A DNA stretch of 64,000 bases. It comes from Smaragdicoccus niigatensis DSM 44881 = NBRC 103563. Its GTDB lineage: Bacteria > Actinomycetota > Actinomycetes > Mycobacteriales > Mycobacteriaceae. Positions 56,228 through 64,000 of this stretch are shown here, in pieces. The notes under the pieces were generated by a model. The model did not search any database, had not been told where the DNA came from, and worked only from the letters and a program-made list of their open reading frames with translations. The position numbers and the translations under genes were made by a program. The first letter of the stretch is position 1, and each line of letters begins with the position of its first letter. The stretch lies in NCBI RefSeq assembly GCF_000380645.1, contig NZ_AQXZ01000019.1, forward strand, positions 1,020,761 through 1,084,760, given 5' to 3'.

Positions 56228-57850
56228 TCACAATCCCTCGAGCAGGCGCTTCGGCAACCGCTCGAATTCCGGTCCCCAGCCAGCGCCGTCCGTGCGGGCG
56301 AGGCCACCGATCTCCACCACCGTAGGCCCACCCTCGGCGCCAGGGTAAACCCGCACCCACAAGCGGCGACGCTTGATGAGCAAGGAACCGAGCAACCCGG
56401 TCATGAGGGTCAGCGCCGAGACGAGAACCCACACCTGCGACGGGTCATGCGACACCTGGAGGTTGACGAATTCCTTGGCCCCGTCAAATCGCACGATCGA
56501 ACCATCGGACAGCGTCGCGGTCTCGCCCGGCCGCAGGTTCACCCGCGCCTGCTTGACGAGCCGGCCGTCGTCGATAAGCGTGCGATCGAGTGTGAACAGG
56601 CCCTGGGGGCGACCGGTGTCGAGACCGGTGTCGCCGAGGTAGATGTCGACCGCCACCGCCGGGCTGATCATCGCCGGGAAGCCGGACGACAGGATCTTCC
56701 CGTCGAACACTGCCGACGGCGCGAACAGGCCCTCGACGGCGATCTGGTGCTTACGTCGCTCGAAGTCGTTGGGGTACATGCCGCCCGGCGGGTCGAAGCG
56801 GTGCACACCACTCGAGAGGAACGTCGTCGCGCTCTCCGGCATCCACTGGAGGGTCTCGGTTCGCGTCTGCCCGTTCGGATAGATGACCGTGAACGTCGGC
56901 GCAAAACCATGGCCCTGCAGGTAGACCCGGTCGCCAGCGACCCGCAGCGGGTGGTTGACCTGCAGTGTGTCGGGGCGCCACGTACCGGTCGCGAGGTCGT
57001 CTCCCTGCTGATACCGGATCTTCGCGGTGAACATCTCGGCCTGACCGTTTTCGAGGTAGTCAGCCTTGAACGAGTCGACCGTGATGCAGATCGGAGTCAG
57101 TCCGGTGCCATCGACGAGGTTGCCGGCACGGAAGGTGTCGAATGCGGCGGGCGCGGTCGAGCAGACGCCCGGTCCCCCGTCGGCGATGACGATGACATTG
57201 CCCTCGTAATAGAGCATCTTGCCGGCCGCGAGCGCCGCAAGCAGACCGACCAGAGCGAAGTGGAACAGCAGGTTCCCGAGTTCGTGCAGGTATCCCTTCT
57301 CCGCACTGACGGTCACCTCGCCCGCATGCACCGAACGACTGGGGTCGCGGTGGATCGCCGTGCGCCACCCGCGCAGCCGCTTGGCCGCGGTTTCCGCGAC
57401 CTCATCCGGAGTCGCAGCGACCGTCGTTTCGAAGTGCTTGGGCAGACGAGAGAGGTTTCGCGGGGCCGCAACGAGCGGCGCGCCCAGCGTCTTGGCCTGA
57501 TCCAACGCCCGCGGAAGGATGCACCCGATCAGCGAGATGAACAGCAGCGCATAGATGCTCGTGAACCAGAAGCTGCTGAACACGTCGAACAGCTGGAGTC
57601 GATCCATCCATGGGCCGAGCGTCTGGCTGGTGGCGAGGTACTGGTCGACCTTCTGTCGATTGAGCGATCGCTGTGGGAGAACTGCTCCGGGGATCGCACC
57701 CAGCGCCAGCAGGAACAGCAACGCGAGCGCGGTCCGCATGCTCGTCAGTCCGCGCCACGTGTTTCGCACCAAAGCCCACGCCCGCTGCCACAGCGGCGGG
57801 GGGCTCACCGGTGGACCGGCCATGCTCGGTCGCTCAATGAGATCTGTCAT
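56228..57850 (-). CDS. resB: Cytochrome c biogenesis protein ResB
   Basis: 540 aa. Partner of CcsB in the heme-ligation complex. Membrane helices near the N-terminus (MRTALALLFLLALGAIPGAV, FTSIYALLFISLIGCIL), one around residues 205-225, and one near the C-terminus (VWVLVSALTLMTGLLGSLLI) enclose a large external domain, the ResB layout. ATG 57850 overlaps the ccdA end by 4 bases. Confidence 0.94.
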   Translation of the reverse strand: MTDLIERPSMAGPPVSPPPLWQRAWALVRNTWRGLTSMRTALALLFLLALGAIPGAVLPQRSLNRQKVDQYLATSQTLGPWMDRLQLFDVFSSFWFTSIYALLFISLIGCILPRALDQAKTLGAPLVAAPRNLSRLPKHFETTVAATPDEVAETAAKRLRGWRTAIHRDPSRSVHAGEVTVSAEKGYLHELGNLLFHFALVGLLAALAAGKMLYYEGNVIVIADGGPGVCSTAPAAFDTFRAGNLVDGTGLTPICITVDSFKADYLENGQAEMFTAKIRYQQGDDLATGTWRPDTLQVNHPLRVAGDRVYLQGHGFAPTFTVIYPNGQTRTETLQWMPESATTFLSSGVHRFDPPGGMYPNDFERRKHQIAVEGLFAPSAVFDGKILSSGFPAMISPAVAVDIYLGDTGLDTGRPQGLFTLDRTLIDDGRLVKQARVNLRPGETATLSDGSIVRFDGAKEFVNLQVSHDPSQVWVLVSALTLMTGLLGSLLIKRRRLWVRVYPGAEGGPTVVEIGGLARTDGAGWGPEFERLPKRLLEGL

Positions 57851-58611
57851 ATCGGCAGCGTCGCGTTCGATACGAACACGTCCCGAATCCAACTCACGAA
57901 GAGTCCCCACATTCCGGTCAGGAGCGCGATACCCACCGCAACGAGTGTCACCCCGCCGATGATCTGAATCGTGCGGGCATGGCGTCGAAGCCAACCCACA
58001 CCTCGAAGCGCTCGGCTCGAACCCAAGGCCAACAGCACGAACGGAAGTCCGAGGCCCAGACAGTACGCGATGATCAAGAAGGTGCCGCGGGTCGCGCTCG
58101 TGCCCTCAGTGCTCGTGGCGACGGACAACACACCGGCCAGCGTCGGTCCGATGCAGGGCGTCCAGCCGAGTGCGAATACCGCCCCGAGAAGCGGCGCCCC
58201 CACGATGCTCGTGAGCCATCGCGGGGTGAACCGCACGTCGCGCTGCATCATCGGGACCAATCCCAGGAAGACCAAGCCCATGAGGATTGTGACGACGCCG
58301 CCGATCCGTTGCAGGACGTCGTTGTTGATCGTCAAGGCAGTCGTCAGGCCGAAGACGGCAACCGTGGCCAGTACGAAAACAGTCGTGAAGCCGAGGACGA
58401 ACAGACCCGCGGCACCGGCCACGCGCCACCGTCCGGGCTTGGTGTTCGGTGTTTCGCCAACCAACCCGGCGAGATACGACAGGTAACCCGGCACGAGCGG
58501 GACCACACACGGCGACGCGAACGAGACCAGCCCGGCGAGTGCGCACGCACCGAGCGCGAGAAGCAGAGGGCCCGTCGAGGCGATCGAGCTGAAGGTGTCG
58601 CCGACGTTCAC
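57847..58611 (-). CDS. ccdA: Cytochrome c biogenesis protein CcdA (DsbD membrane domain)
   Basis: 254 aa with six helices. Moves reducing equivalents across the membrane to ResA. Redox cysteines are in the expected FASPCVVPLVPGYLSYLAG and GWTPCIGPTLAG motifs of helices 1 and 4. Start GTG 58611 overlaps the resA stop by 4 bases (GTGA). Confidence 0.95.
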   Translation of the reverse strand: MNVGDTFSSIASTGPLLLALGACALAGLVSFASPCVVPLVPGYLSYLAGLVGETPNTKPGRWRVAGAAGLFVLGFTTVFVLATVAVFGLTTALTINNDVLQRIGGVVTILMGLVFLGLVPMMQRDVRFTPRWLTSIVGAPLLGAVFALGWTPCIGPTLAGVLSVATSTEGTSATRGTFLIIAYCLGLGLPFVLLALGSSRALRGVGWLRRHARTIQIIGGVTLVAVGIALLTGMWGLFVSWIRDVFVSNATLPI

Positions 58612-59222
58612 TCCTTCGCCAACCTCTCGACAACCGGCTGGAGGTCCTCGACCGTCAGCGCCTTGAGGAAGACCGCAGCGACGCGATGCTGGCGATCAAG
58701 GACGAGTGTCACTGGAATGACGCTCGCCGGAAAATGTGCGCCGAATGCGATGACGGTCCGCATCGCGGGGTCCCAGATCGACGGGTAGCCGACCTTCCGG
58801 TCGACGACGAAGTCCTGTGCCTTGTCCTTCTGCGGATCACGCACGTTGACACCGAGGAACGCGACGCCCGAGTCCTTCGTCGCGTCGTAGACCTTTTCGA
58901 GCTGGTCCGCTTCCCCTCGGCAGGGCCCGCACCATTGGCCCCACAGGTTGAGAACGACGACCTTGCCGTCGAAGTCGGAGAGCGACACCGTCTTGCCGTC
59001 GTTCATCAGGTCCGGGCCGGCGAGCTTGCCGATGGTTCCGCGCGTGGCAGGCGGGTCGTAGAAGATCTCCGTCTTGCCGCCGGGCGAAACGAAGTCGAAC
59101 GTACCTGCGCCGGCGGTCACCGCATCTTTGCCGGCACAGGCAGTCAGCCCGAAAAGGGCCGTGAGCAGCACCGCGAGGAAGACCCGCGGCCGCATCCGAA
59201 TTGGGCTCAGCCCAAATCTCAT
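58608..59222 (-). CDS. resA: Thiol-disulfide oxidoreductase ResA (TlpA-like lipoprotein)
   Basis: 204 aa. Signal peptide with lipobox LTAC places it outside the membrane; thioredoxin domain with LNLWGQWCGPCRGEADQL active site and the cis-Pro region PASVIPVTLVLD. It keeps apocytochrome c CXXCH cysteines reduced, taking electrons from CcdA. ATG 59222 overlaps the preceding phosphatase stop (ATGA). Confidence 0.93.
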   Translation of the reverse strand: MRFGLSPIRMRPRVFLAVLLTALFGLTACAGKDAVTAGAGTFDFVSPGGKTEIFYDPPATRGTIGKLAGPDLMNDGKTVSLSDFDGKVVVLNLWGQWCGPCRGEADQLEKVYDATKDSGVAFLGVNVRDPQKDKAQDFVVDRKVGYPSIWDPAMRTVIAFGAHFPASVIPVTLVLDRQHRVAAVFLKALTVEDLQPVVERLAKE

Positions 59223-59908
59223 GCGCCTGTCTTTCGCGGGTCCGAGGTTCCGGCGGGCTCGGAGTAGACGATGTCGACGAGTTCGTCGCCGATGAACACC
59301 AGCGACGTCAGCGACGCGAGCGAGCACTGGCGCTTGCGCGGGTCGTGCCACAGTCGCTTACCCTCCGAGGACAGGCGAGCCGTCCACACCGGAAGCTGGT
59401 GTGAAACCAGCACGATCTCGTGCCCGGCTCCCGCAAGACGGGCCTTCTCGATCGCGCCGGCCATACGAACCGCGATCTCGCTGAAAGGTTCGCCCCAGGA
59501 CGGCTTGAAGGGGTTGCGCAGGCGCCACCAGTACCGCGGGTTGCGCAGCGCGCCATCTCCCGCCGCCACCTTGAGCCCTTCGAAGCTGTTGGCGGCTTCG
59601 ATGAGGTCAGCGTCGGTGTTGATCGACAGTCCGTGCTCGGCGGCCACCGGCGCGGCGGTCTCCTGCGCGCGCTGCAGCGGCGAAGCGACGATCAGCCGAA
59701 CATCATGACCAGCGAGAGCCGCACCGACCTTGGCAGCCTGCTCGTGGCCGAGTTGCGACAGCCCGAAGTTCGGCAGGCGTCCGTACAGAACACCGGTCGG
59801 GTTGTGCACCTCACCATGCCGCAGCAAGTGAACGATCGTGCGCGACTTGTCGGACTGGTCCGACAGCGCGTTGTCGATACGCGGCGGGTGCGGGGCTACG
59901 GGCTTCAT
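59219..59908 (-). CDS. Histidine phosphatase / phosphoglycerate mutase-like protein
   Basis: 229 aa. Catalytic RHGEVHNP (RHG motif) near residue 30, second histidine in LVSHQLPVWTARL, and SPLQRAQETAAPVA of the superfamily. A homologue sits in the same place between hemL and the ccs genes in M. tuberculosis. Substrate unknown; true phosphoglycerate mutase is unlikely. ATG 59908 has AGGAGC upstream. Confidence 0.85.
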   Translation of the reverse strand: MKPVAPHPPRIDNALSDQSDKSRTIVHLLRHGEVHNPTGVLYGRLPNFGLSQLGHEQAAKVGAALAGHDVRLIVASPLQRAQETAAPVAAEHGLSINTDADLIEAANSFEGLKVAAGDGALRNPRYWWRLRNPFKPSWGEPFSEIAVRMAGAIEKARLAGAGHEIVLVSHQLPVWTARLSSEGKRLWHDPRKRQCSLASLTSLVFIGDELVDIVYSEPAGTSDPRKTGA

Positions 59909-59934
59909 TGGCGCTCCTGCATTGTCTGAACGTC

Positions 59935-61254
59935 TTAGGGCTTTACAGCTGCCGCGGCGGCCCGGGCAGCCAGCGGCATGGCCGCAGCGATGATCTCGAA
60001 GGCGCGATCGTCGAGCGCTGCCGAAACAAACCATGATTCGTAGGCGCTCGGCGGCGCGTACACACCATGATCGAGCAGCGCGTGGAAGTACGCCGGGAAA
60101 CGCCACGTCTCGCTGGCCTGCGCGGACGCGTAGTCCGTGACGGGTGCATCGGCGAAGAACACGCTCACCATGTTGCCTGCGAATTGCACCTGGTGGCTAA
60201 CTCCCGCCGCCTCGAGTGATTCACCCATCAGTTTTCCGAGCAGCGCGGCATTGCGATCGAGCGCTGCGTAGACGTCCGCGTCCGCGGCGCGCAGCGTCGC
60301 CAAGCCCGCGGCGACCGCGACCGGGTTCCCCGAGAGCGTTCCCGCTTGGTAGACCGGCCCCTGCGGAGCCAGACGGGCCATGACCTCCGCGCGGCCACCG
60401 AACGCCGCGGCCGGGAGCCCACCACTCATGACCTTGCCGAACGTGAAGATGTCGGCGTCGACGGGGTCGACGCCGTAGTAACCGGCGGCGCTCACGCGAA
60501 AACCGGTCATGACCTCGTCGGAGATGAACAACGCACCGTTCTTCGCGGTGATCGCACGCAGTCCGGCGTTGAACCCGGGACCCGGCGGGACGACACCCAT
60601 GTTGCCGGGCGCGGCCTCGGTGATGACACACGCGATTTCGTCCGGATTCGCAGCGAAGGCGGCTTCGACGGCCGCGAGGTCGTTGTACGGGAGAACGATC
60701 GTGTCGGCGGCGGAGGCGCCTGTGACACCAGGCGAAGTCGGCAGACCGAATGTCGCAAGACCCGAACCCGCTTGGGCGAGAAGGGCATCCGAGTGTCCGT
60801 GGTAGCAGCCGGCGAACTTGATGATCTTGGCCCGACCAGTGAAGCCGCGTGCGAGTCGAATCGCGCTCATCGTGGCCTCGGTACCCGAGTTCACGAGGCG
60901 GACGCGCTCGACCGGCTTCACGCGGCGCGCGATCTCCTCCGCCAGCACGATCTCGGCTTCGGTCGGCGCACCGAACGACAACCCACCGACCGCCGCCTTC
61001 TGCACGGCTTCGACGACCGCGGGGTGAGCGTGCCCAAGGATCATCGGACCCCACGAGCAGACCAGGTCGACGAGGTCGTTCCCGTCCGCATCGGTGAGCG
61101 TGTAACCGGACGCCTTCGCAATGAAACGAGGGGTGCCGCCGACTGCCGCGAAAGCGCGAACCGGCGAGTTGACGCCGCCCGGAATGATGCCGTTGGCGCG
61201 GGCGAACAGTTCTGCGCTTTTTTGGGTGCTGGATCTCGGAGTGCTCGGTGCCAC
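59935..61254 (-). CDS. hemL: Glutamate-1-semialdehyde 2,1-aminomutase
   Basis: 439 aa PLP enzyme making 5-aminolevulinate, the heme precursor, by the C5 pathway. N-terminal [40 protein letters not shown] and the Schiff-base lysine in [18 protein letters not shown]. Leads the hemL-phosphatase-resA-ccdA-resB-ccsB run, linking heme supply to cytochrome c assembly. Divergent from the methyltransferase gene. Confidence 0.96.
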   Translation of the reverse strand: MAPSTPRSSTQKSAELFARANGIIPGGVNSPVRAFAAVGGTPRFIAKASGYTLTDADGNDLVDLVCSWGPMILGHAHPAVVEAVQKAAVGGLSFGAPTEAEIVLAEEIARRVKPVERVRLVNSGTEATMSAIRLARGFTGRAKIIKFAGCYHGHSDALLAQAGSGLATFGLPTSPGVTGASAADTIVLPYNDLAAVEAAFAANPDEIACVITEAAPGNMGVVPPGPGFNAGLRAITAKNGALFISDEVMTGFRVSAAGYYGVDPVDADIFTFGKVMSGGLPAAAFGGRAEVMARLAPQGPVYQAGTLSGNPVAVAAGLATLRAADADVYAALDRNAALLGKLMGESLEAAGVSHQVQFAGNMVSVFFADAPVTDYASAQASETWRFPAYFHALLDHGVYAPPSAYESWFVSAALDDRAFEIIAAAMPLAARAAAAAVKP

Positions 61255-61312
61255 GGTTCTTCAGTGTTCCAGACGCCCGCGCTCGGACTGTCGGCCGTGG
61301 TGGAATCGGGTC

Positions 61313-62389
61313 ATGAGGCTGCCGCCCCCACGCATCGCATTGGCTGCGACATCCGTTCGGAACAGTGTTCTGAAGTTCACTCGCGCGGTCGTCCCGCCCG
61401 GAGCCGCGGTTCTCGAGATGGTCCAGGGCGCCTGGAACGCACAGGCGCTGTTTACGGCGGCAAAACTCGGCATTTCGGACGTGCTCGCCGACGGCCCGAA
61501 GTCCGCTCGCGAGGTTGCCGAGACGATCGGCGCGGACGCGGACGGAGTAGCGCGGCTGATGCGCCACCTGACGACGATGGGGCTGTACAAATCGACACGC
61601 TCCGGCGCATTCCGCCTGACGCCGATGGGCGACGTCCTGCGAACCGGTACGCCAGGTTCGATGCGCGACATGGTGCTCTGGGTCGGCGCTCCCGAGCATC
61701 GCGACGACTGGGACGAACTCCCCTACTCCGTCATGACCGGCAAGACCGGAGTCTCGAGAATTCGCGGCAAAGGTCTTTTCGAATACTTCGACGACAATCC
61801 CGAGTTGTCCGAGACATTCAATGGCGCAATGACCTCGGTGTCCTCGTTGGTCGACGAATCGGTGCTCGCGGCGTACGACTTCTCGGGTCTCGGGACGATC
61901 GCCGACATCGGCGGTGGCCACGGCAGCTTCCTGTCCGACATCGTCTCCAGCACCCCGGGCACACGAGGCATCCTTTTCGATCTGCCGTCGGTCGTTGCGG
62001 GGAACGTCTTCCACCAGCGTGGCCTGGCTGATCGCTGCGAGGCCGTCGCCGGCTCATTCTTCGAGTCGATCCCCGCCGGCGCCGACTGCTACATCCTCCG
62101 GATCGTCATTCACGACTGGGCCGAGGAGGAGTGCCTGACGATCCTCGGCAATGTTCGGCGAGCCATCAAACCGGGCGGACGTCTGCTCCTGGTGGAACTC
62201 GTTCTGCCCGACGATCCATCGACGCCGCACCCAGGCACACTCACTGACCTCGAGATGCTCGTGTCGGTCGGCGGCCGCGAGCGGACCCGGGCCGGCTACG
62301 CCGAACTGTTCGCCAAGGCGGGGTTCGAGCTCGCGCGAGTGGTTCCGACGGCAACGCCGATGTCGGTCGTGGAGGGCAGGCCGGTCTAG
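61313..62389 (+). CDS. SAM-dependent O-methyltransferase (hydroxyneurosporene/acetylserotonin OMT-like)
   Basis: 358 aa. N-terminal winged-helix dimerisation domain (LFTAAKLGISDVLADGPKSAREVAETIGADADGVARLMRHL), then SAM-binding IADIGGGHGSFLSDIV, and the catalytic-site region IVIHDWAEEECLTILGNVRRAI, characteristic of small-molecule O-methyltransferases. Substrate unknown. ATG 61313 chosen; the open frame upstream runs antisense into hemL. Its stop overlaps that of the convergent MarR gene by 4 bases. Confidence 0.85.
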   Translation: MRLPPPRIALAATSVRNSVLKFTRAVVPPGAAVLEMVQGAWNAQALFTAAKLGISDVLADGPKSAREVAETIGADADGVARLMRHLTTMGLYKSTRSGAFRLTPMGDVLRTGTPGSMRDMVLWVGAPEHRDDWDELPYSVMTGKTGVSRIRGKGLFEYFDDNPELSETFNGAMTSVSSLVDESVLAAYDFSGLGTIADIGGGHGSFLSDIVSSTPGTRGILFDLPSVVAGNVFHQRGLADRCEAVAGSFFESIPAGADCYILRIVIHDWAEEECLTILGNVRRAIKPGGRLLLVELVLPDDPSTPHPGTLTDLEMLVSVGGRERTRAGYAELFAKAGFELARVVPTATPMSVVEGRPV

Positions 62390-62859
62390 TCCGTCGCGTT
62401 CTGGTCGGCGATTCGGCGTTCTAACGCCTGTCCGGCGGGGAGCTGGGCCACCAAGGCACGGAGCACTGGCATAGCGGCGGCAACCTGATCGTCGCGTACG
62501 AGAAACGCCAGGGCCTGGTAGAGGTTCTGCTCGATCTGCCCCACGGTTCGCGCAGCGTCGACGCCCGCCGACGTGAGGGACAGGACAGTGGTGCGCCGGT
62601 CGGACCCGACTGTCGATTCCACGAGCCCCTTCTGGGTGAGCGTGCTCATCAGCCGGCTCGGACTGCCCCCTTCGCAGACGAGACGCTGCCCGATTTCTCG
62701 CACGGTCAGCGGCCCTGTCGAGTCCCGAAGAACCGCGATCGCCTCGGCTTGTGACGGCGTCAGATCGTGGGGCTTGAGCGCTGCCGCAAGCGCCCGCTGA
62801 CCCTCGCGCTGGGCCGCTAGGACGAGGTAGCGGAATTCCTCAAACGAGTCCACGGTCAC
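62386..62859 (-). CDS. MarR-family transcriptional regulator
   Basis: 157 aa. Winged helix-turn-helix with TPSQAEAIAVLRDSTGPLTVREIGQRLVCEGGSPSRLMSTL and wing GLVESTVGSDRRTTVLSLT; flanking helices dimerise. Start GTG 62859. A 13-bp perfect operator dyad lies 23 bases upstream, between it and the divergent hydrolase gene, so it very likely represses itself and that gene. Effector unknown. Confidence 0.9.
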   Translation of the reverse strand: MTVDSFEEFRYLVLAAQREGQRALAAALKPHDLTPSQAEAIAVLRDSTGPLTVREIGQRLVCEGGSPSRLMSTLTQKGLVESTVGSDRRTTVLSLTSAGVDAARTVGQIEQNLYQALAFLVRDDQVAAAMPVLRALVAQLPAGQALERRIADQNATD

Positions 62860-62881
62860 AAGTTCACCATATAGCCAATAC

Positions 62882-62913
62882 GTGACACGTCATGTATTCT
62901 CATGACGTGTCAC
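62882..62913. promoter_or_regulatory. MarR operator: 13-bp perfect inverted repeat
   Basis: Arms GTGACACGTCATG (62882-62894) and CATGACGTGTCAC (62901-62913) around TATTCT, located in the intergenic space between the divergent MarR and hydrolase genes. TATTCT in the centre also resembles a plus-strand -10 box, so bound repressor would cover the hydrolase promoter. Confidence 0.85.
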
Positions 62914-62952
62914 CTAATAAGTGACCAGTCGCCTCACCGAAAGAAGACCGCC

Positions 62953-63681
62953 ATGTCGACCACCCAGCCCACGCTCGTCACCGTTCCCTGCTTCTCCGGC
63001 GCCCCGTGGGACGAGCAGCAGCTCGCCGCACTCAAGGCCGCGTACCCGGTGCGCACGATGCGACTGCCCGAGGGACTCGACGACGTCGAGCGCTACGCCG
63101 ACTTCGTCGCCACCCAGGTCGAGGACCTCGATGACTACGTGCTCGTCGGCGATTCCTTCGGCGCGGTCATCAGCCTCACCCTCGCGCTGCGCCAGCCGAC
63201 TGGACTTCGTGGACTGGTGCTCTCCGGCGGGTTTGCCGCGAACCCGCTCCCGCGCTGGAAGAACACCGCCGGTCGCGCGGCGCACTACGTGCGCGGAGCG
63301 GCCTACCGCAACGGCACGCTGCGCTACCACGCCAGCACGCTCGCTTCGAAGTACGACCGGGATGCCGAGGTTCCGCTCACCCAGAAGGACTATCGCCAGC
63401 TGTTCGTCGAGAACACCCCGGCCGAGTCCTACAACGCCCGAGTCGCAAGCGTCATCTCCTTCGACGTACGGGACCAGCTCGGAAAGGTCAACGTTCCGAC
63501 CCTGCTCACCACCCCGGAAGACGACCAACTCGTCGGCGAACACGCCGCTCAGCAGCTACGCGAAGGCCTCCCGAACGCCCGCGAGGTCGTGCTCGCTCGG
63601 ACCGGCCACATGTTCCGGTTCACGCACCCGAACCTCTACGGCAAGACCATCGTCGAGTTTCTCGAAGGCGTCCATAGCTAA
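62953..63681 (+). CDS. Alpha/beta-hydrolase under MarR control
   Basis: 242 aa small serine hydrolase. Nucleophile elbow VGDSFGAV, Asp in TTPEDDQLVGEH, His in ARTGHMFRFTHP; the N-terminal strand is VTVPCFSGAPWDEQQL. Resembles short-chain esterases/lactonases; substrate unknown. Start ATG 62953 (STTQPTLV) after a GAAAGAAG site, not the ATG inside the operator. Single gene divergent from marR. Confidence 0.85.
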   Translation: MSTTQPTLVTVPCFSGAPWDEQQLAALKAAYPVRTMRLPEGLDDVERYADFVATQVEDLDDYVLVGDSFGAVISLTLALRQPTGLRGLVLSGGFAANPLPRWKNTAGRAAHYVRGAAYRNGTLRYHASTLASKYDRDAEVPLTQKDYRQLFVENTPAESYNARVASVISFDVRDQLGKVNVPTLLTTPEDDQLVGEHAAQQLREGLPNAREVVLARTGHMFRFTHPNLYGKTIVEFLEGVHS

Positions 63682-63790
63682 CTCGCAGCATTTGTCCGAA
63701 TTCGTTGGGCGACCAGGAATCTGGAACTCGTTGCGACAACCTCGTCACAAAGCCCGGCGGACCCCGGACCTTTGCTTTTAGGGTTGGCTC

Positions 63791-64000
63791 ATGACGACGC
63801 TGGGTTCGGAACTTCGCAAGGCTCTCGACGGCTACTGGCACGCGGAACGCGAAAAAGCACGAGTCGAATTGAATCGACCCGAGTTCGCACCGCACTACAT
63901 CCCGGACGTTGCCGAGGCCCGCAAGGTCGCCCTCAGCCAGATGCAGGTCCTCGCGGCCGAGGGGTTCCCCGGTCACGGCTTCACCGAGGCGCAGGGTGGT
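63791..64000 (+). CDS. Acyl-CoA oxidase/dehydrogenase, N-terminal fragment (runs off the right edge)
   Basis: 70 codons from ATG 63791. The visible part, ELRKALDGYWHAEREKARVEL then PHYIPDVAEARKVALSQMQVLAAEGFPGHGFTEAQGG, matches the N-terminal helical domain of peroxisomal-type acyl-CoA oxidases found in actinobacteria (beta-oxidation, FAD enzyme). The FAD site and catalytic Glu lie beyond the window, so oxidase versus dehydrogenase cannot be decided. Confidence 0.6.
   Translation, partial: MTTLGSELRKALDGYWHAEREKARVELNRPEFAPHYIPDVAEARKVALSQMQVLAAEGFPGHGFTEAQGG

Noticed and set aside
56447-57967. Plus-strand open frame over resB
   Set aside because: Antisense to resB; Arg/Glu-rich shadow without a domain.
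60221-62014. Minus-strand open frame spanning hemL and the methyltransferase
   Set aside because: Arg-rich out-of-frame reading of hemL and antisense of the methyltransferase gene; no family features.
63745-63780. CAAAG/CTTTG repeat after the MarR-controlled hydrolase gene as a terminator
   Set aside because: Outer arms are only 5 bp and the inner GC block pairs poorly; too weak to call.

Overview
The window is a high-G+C chromosomal segment with a core-genome character. Gene content and order point to a mycolic-acid actinomycete (Mycobacteriales/Corynebacteriales, nocardioform type such as Rhodococcus, Nocardia or Gordonia relatives). Diagnostic genes are hadA-hadB (mycolate dehydratase), mceG, grcC1 and menJ, mgtA, bldC, DUF3558 and DUF4333 lipoproteins, and an F420-type LLM oxidoreductase. 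The order resembles, in inverted orientation, the stretch of the Mycobacterium tuberculosis genome from hemL to the mycofactocin locus as I recall it. No insertion sequence, prophage, CRISPR array or integron is visible.

Layout. 1-4.3 kb: a compact minus-strand gene run (GT2 glycosyltransferase, racemase, AlkD-like glycosylase, MftF-like glycosyltransferase, partial alpha/beta-hydrolase). 4.4-8.8 kb: str operon rpsL-rpsG-fusA-tuf. 9.1-13.1 kb: accessory genes (STAS protein, two DUF3558 lipoproteins, quinone oxidoreductase, SixA-like phosphatase, ABM monooxygenase). 13.2-20.8 kb: rpoB-rpoC. 21.3-23.5 kb: mceG and an LLM oxidoreductase. 23.6-31.4 kb: rplJ-rplL, rplK-rplA, secE-nusG, hadA-hadB, rpmG and four tRNA genes (Trp, Met, Thr, Tyr), with a LipG-like hydrolase and DUF4333 lipoproteins between them. 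31.5-50 kb: yajQ, then most of menaquinone synthesis (grcC1, menJ, menG, menD, menC, menB, menE, menA) interspersed with mgtA, a secreted RNase/barstar pair, a CYP102-type fused P450-reductase and pitA. 50-55.2 kb: small membrane and regulatory proteins, including an HTH/Clp-N pair, a Cds1-like PLP enzyme and BldC. 55.3-61.3 kb: cytochrome c maturation (resA-ccdA-resB-ccsB) with hemL. 61.3-64 kb: a methyltransferase, a MarR regulator with a divergently transcribed hydrolase, and the start of an acyl-CoA oxidase/dehydrogenase.

How it works together. The left half is transcription and translation machinery with autoregulatory leaders and terminators. The right half is respiratory: menaquinone head group, prenyl tail and tail reduction, heme precursor synthesis and cytochrome c assembly. 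The accessory genes carry the more unusual signals: a lipoprotein RNase Sa homologue coupled to barstar, an apparently leaderless and probably self-regulated HTH/Clp-N operon, a textbook MarR operator, a CYP102 with an altered substrate gate, and a MftF-like gene without mycofactocin core genes in view.
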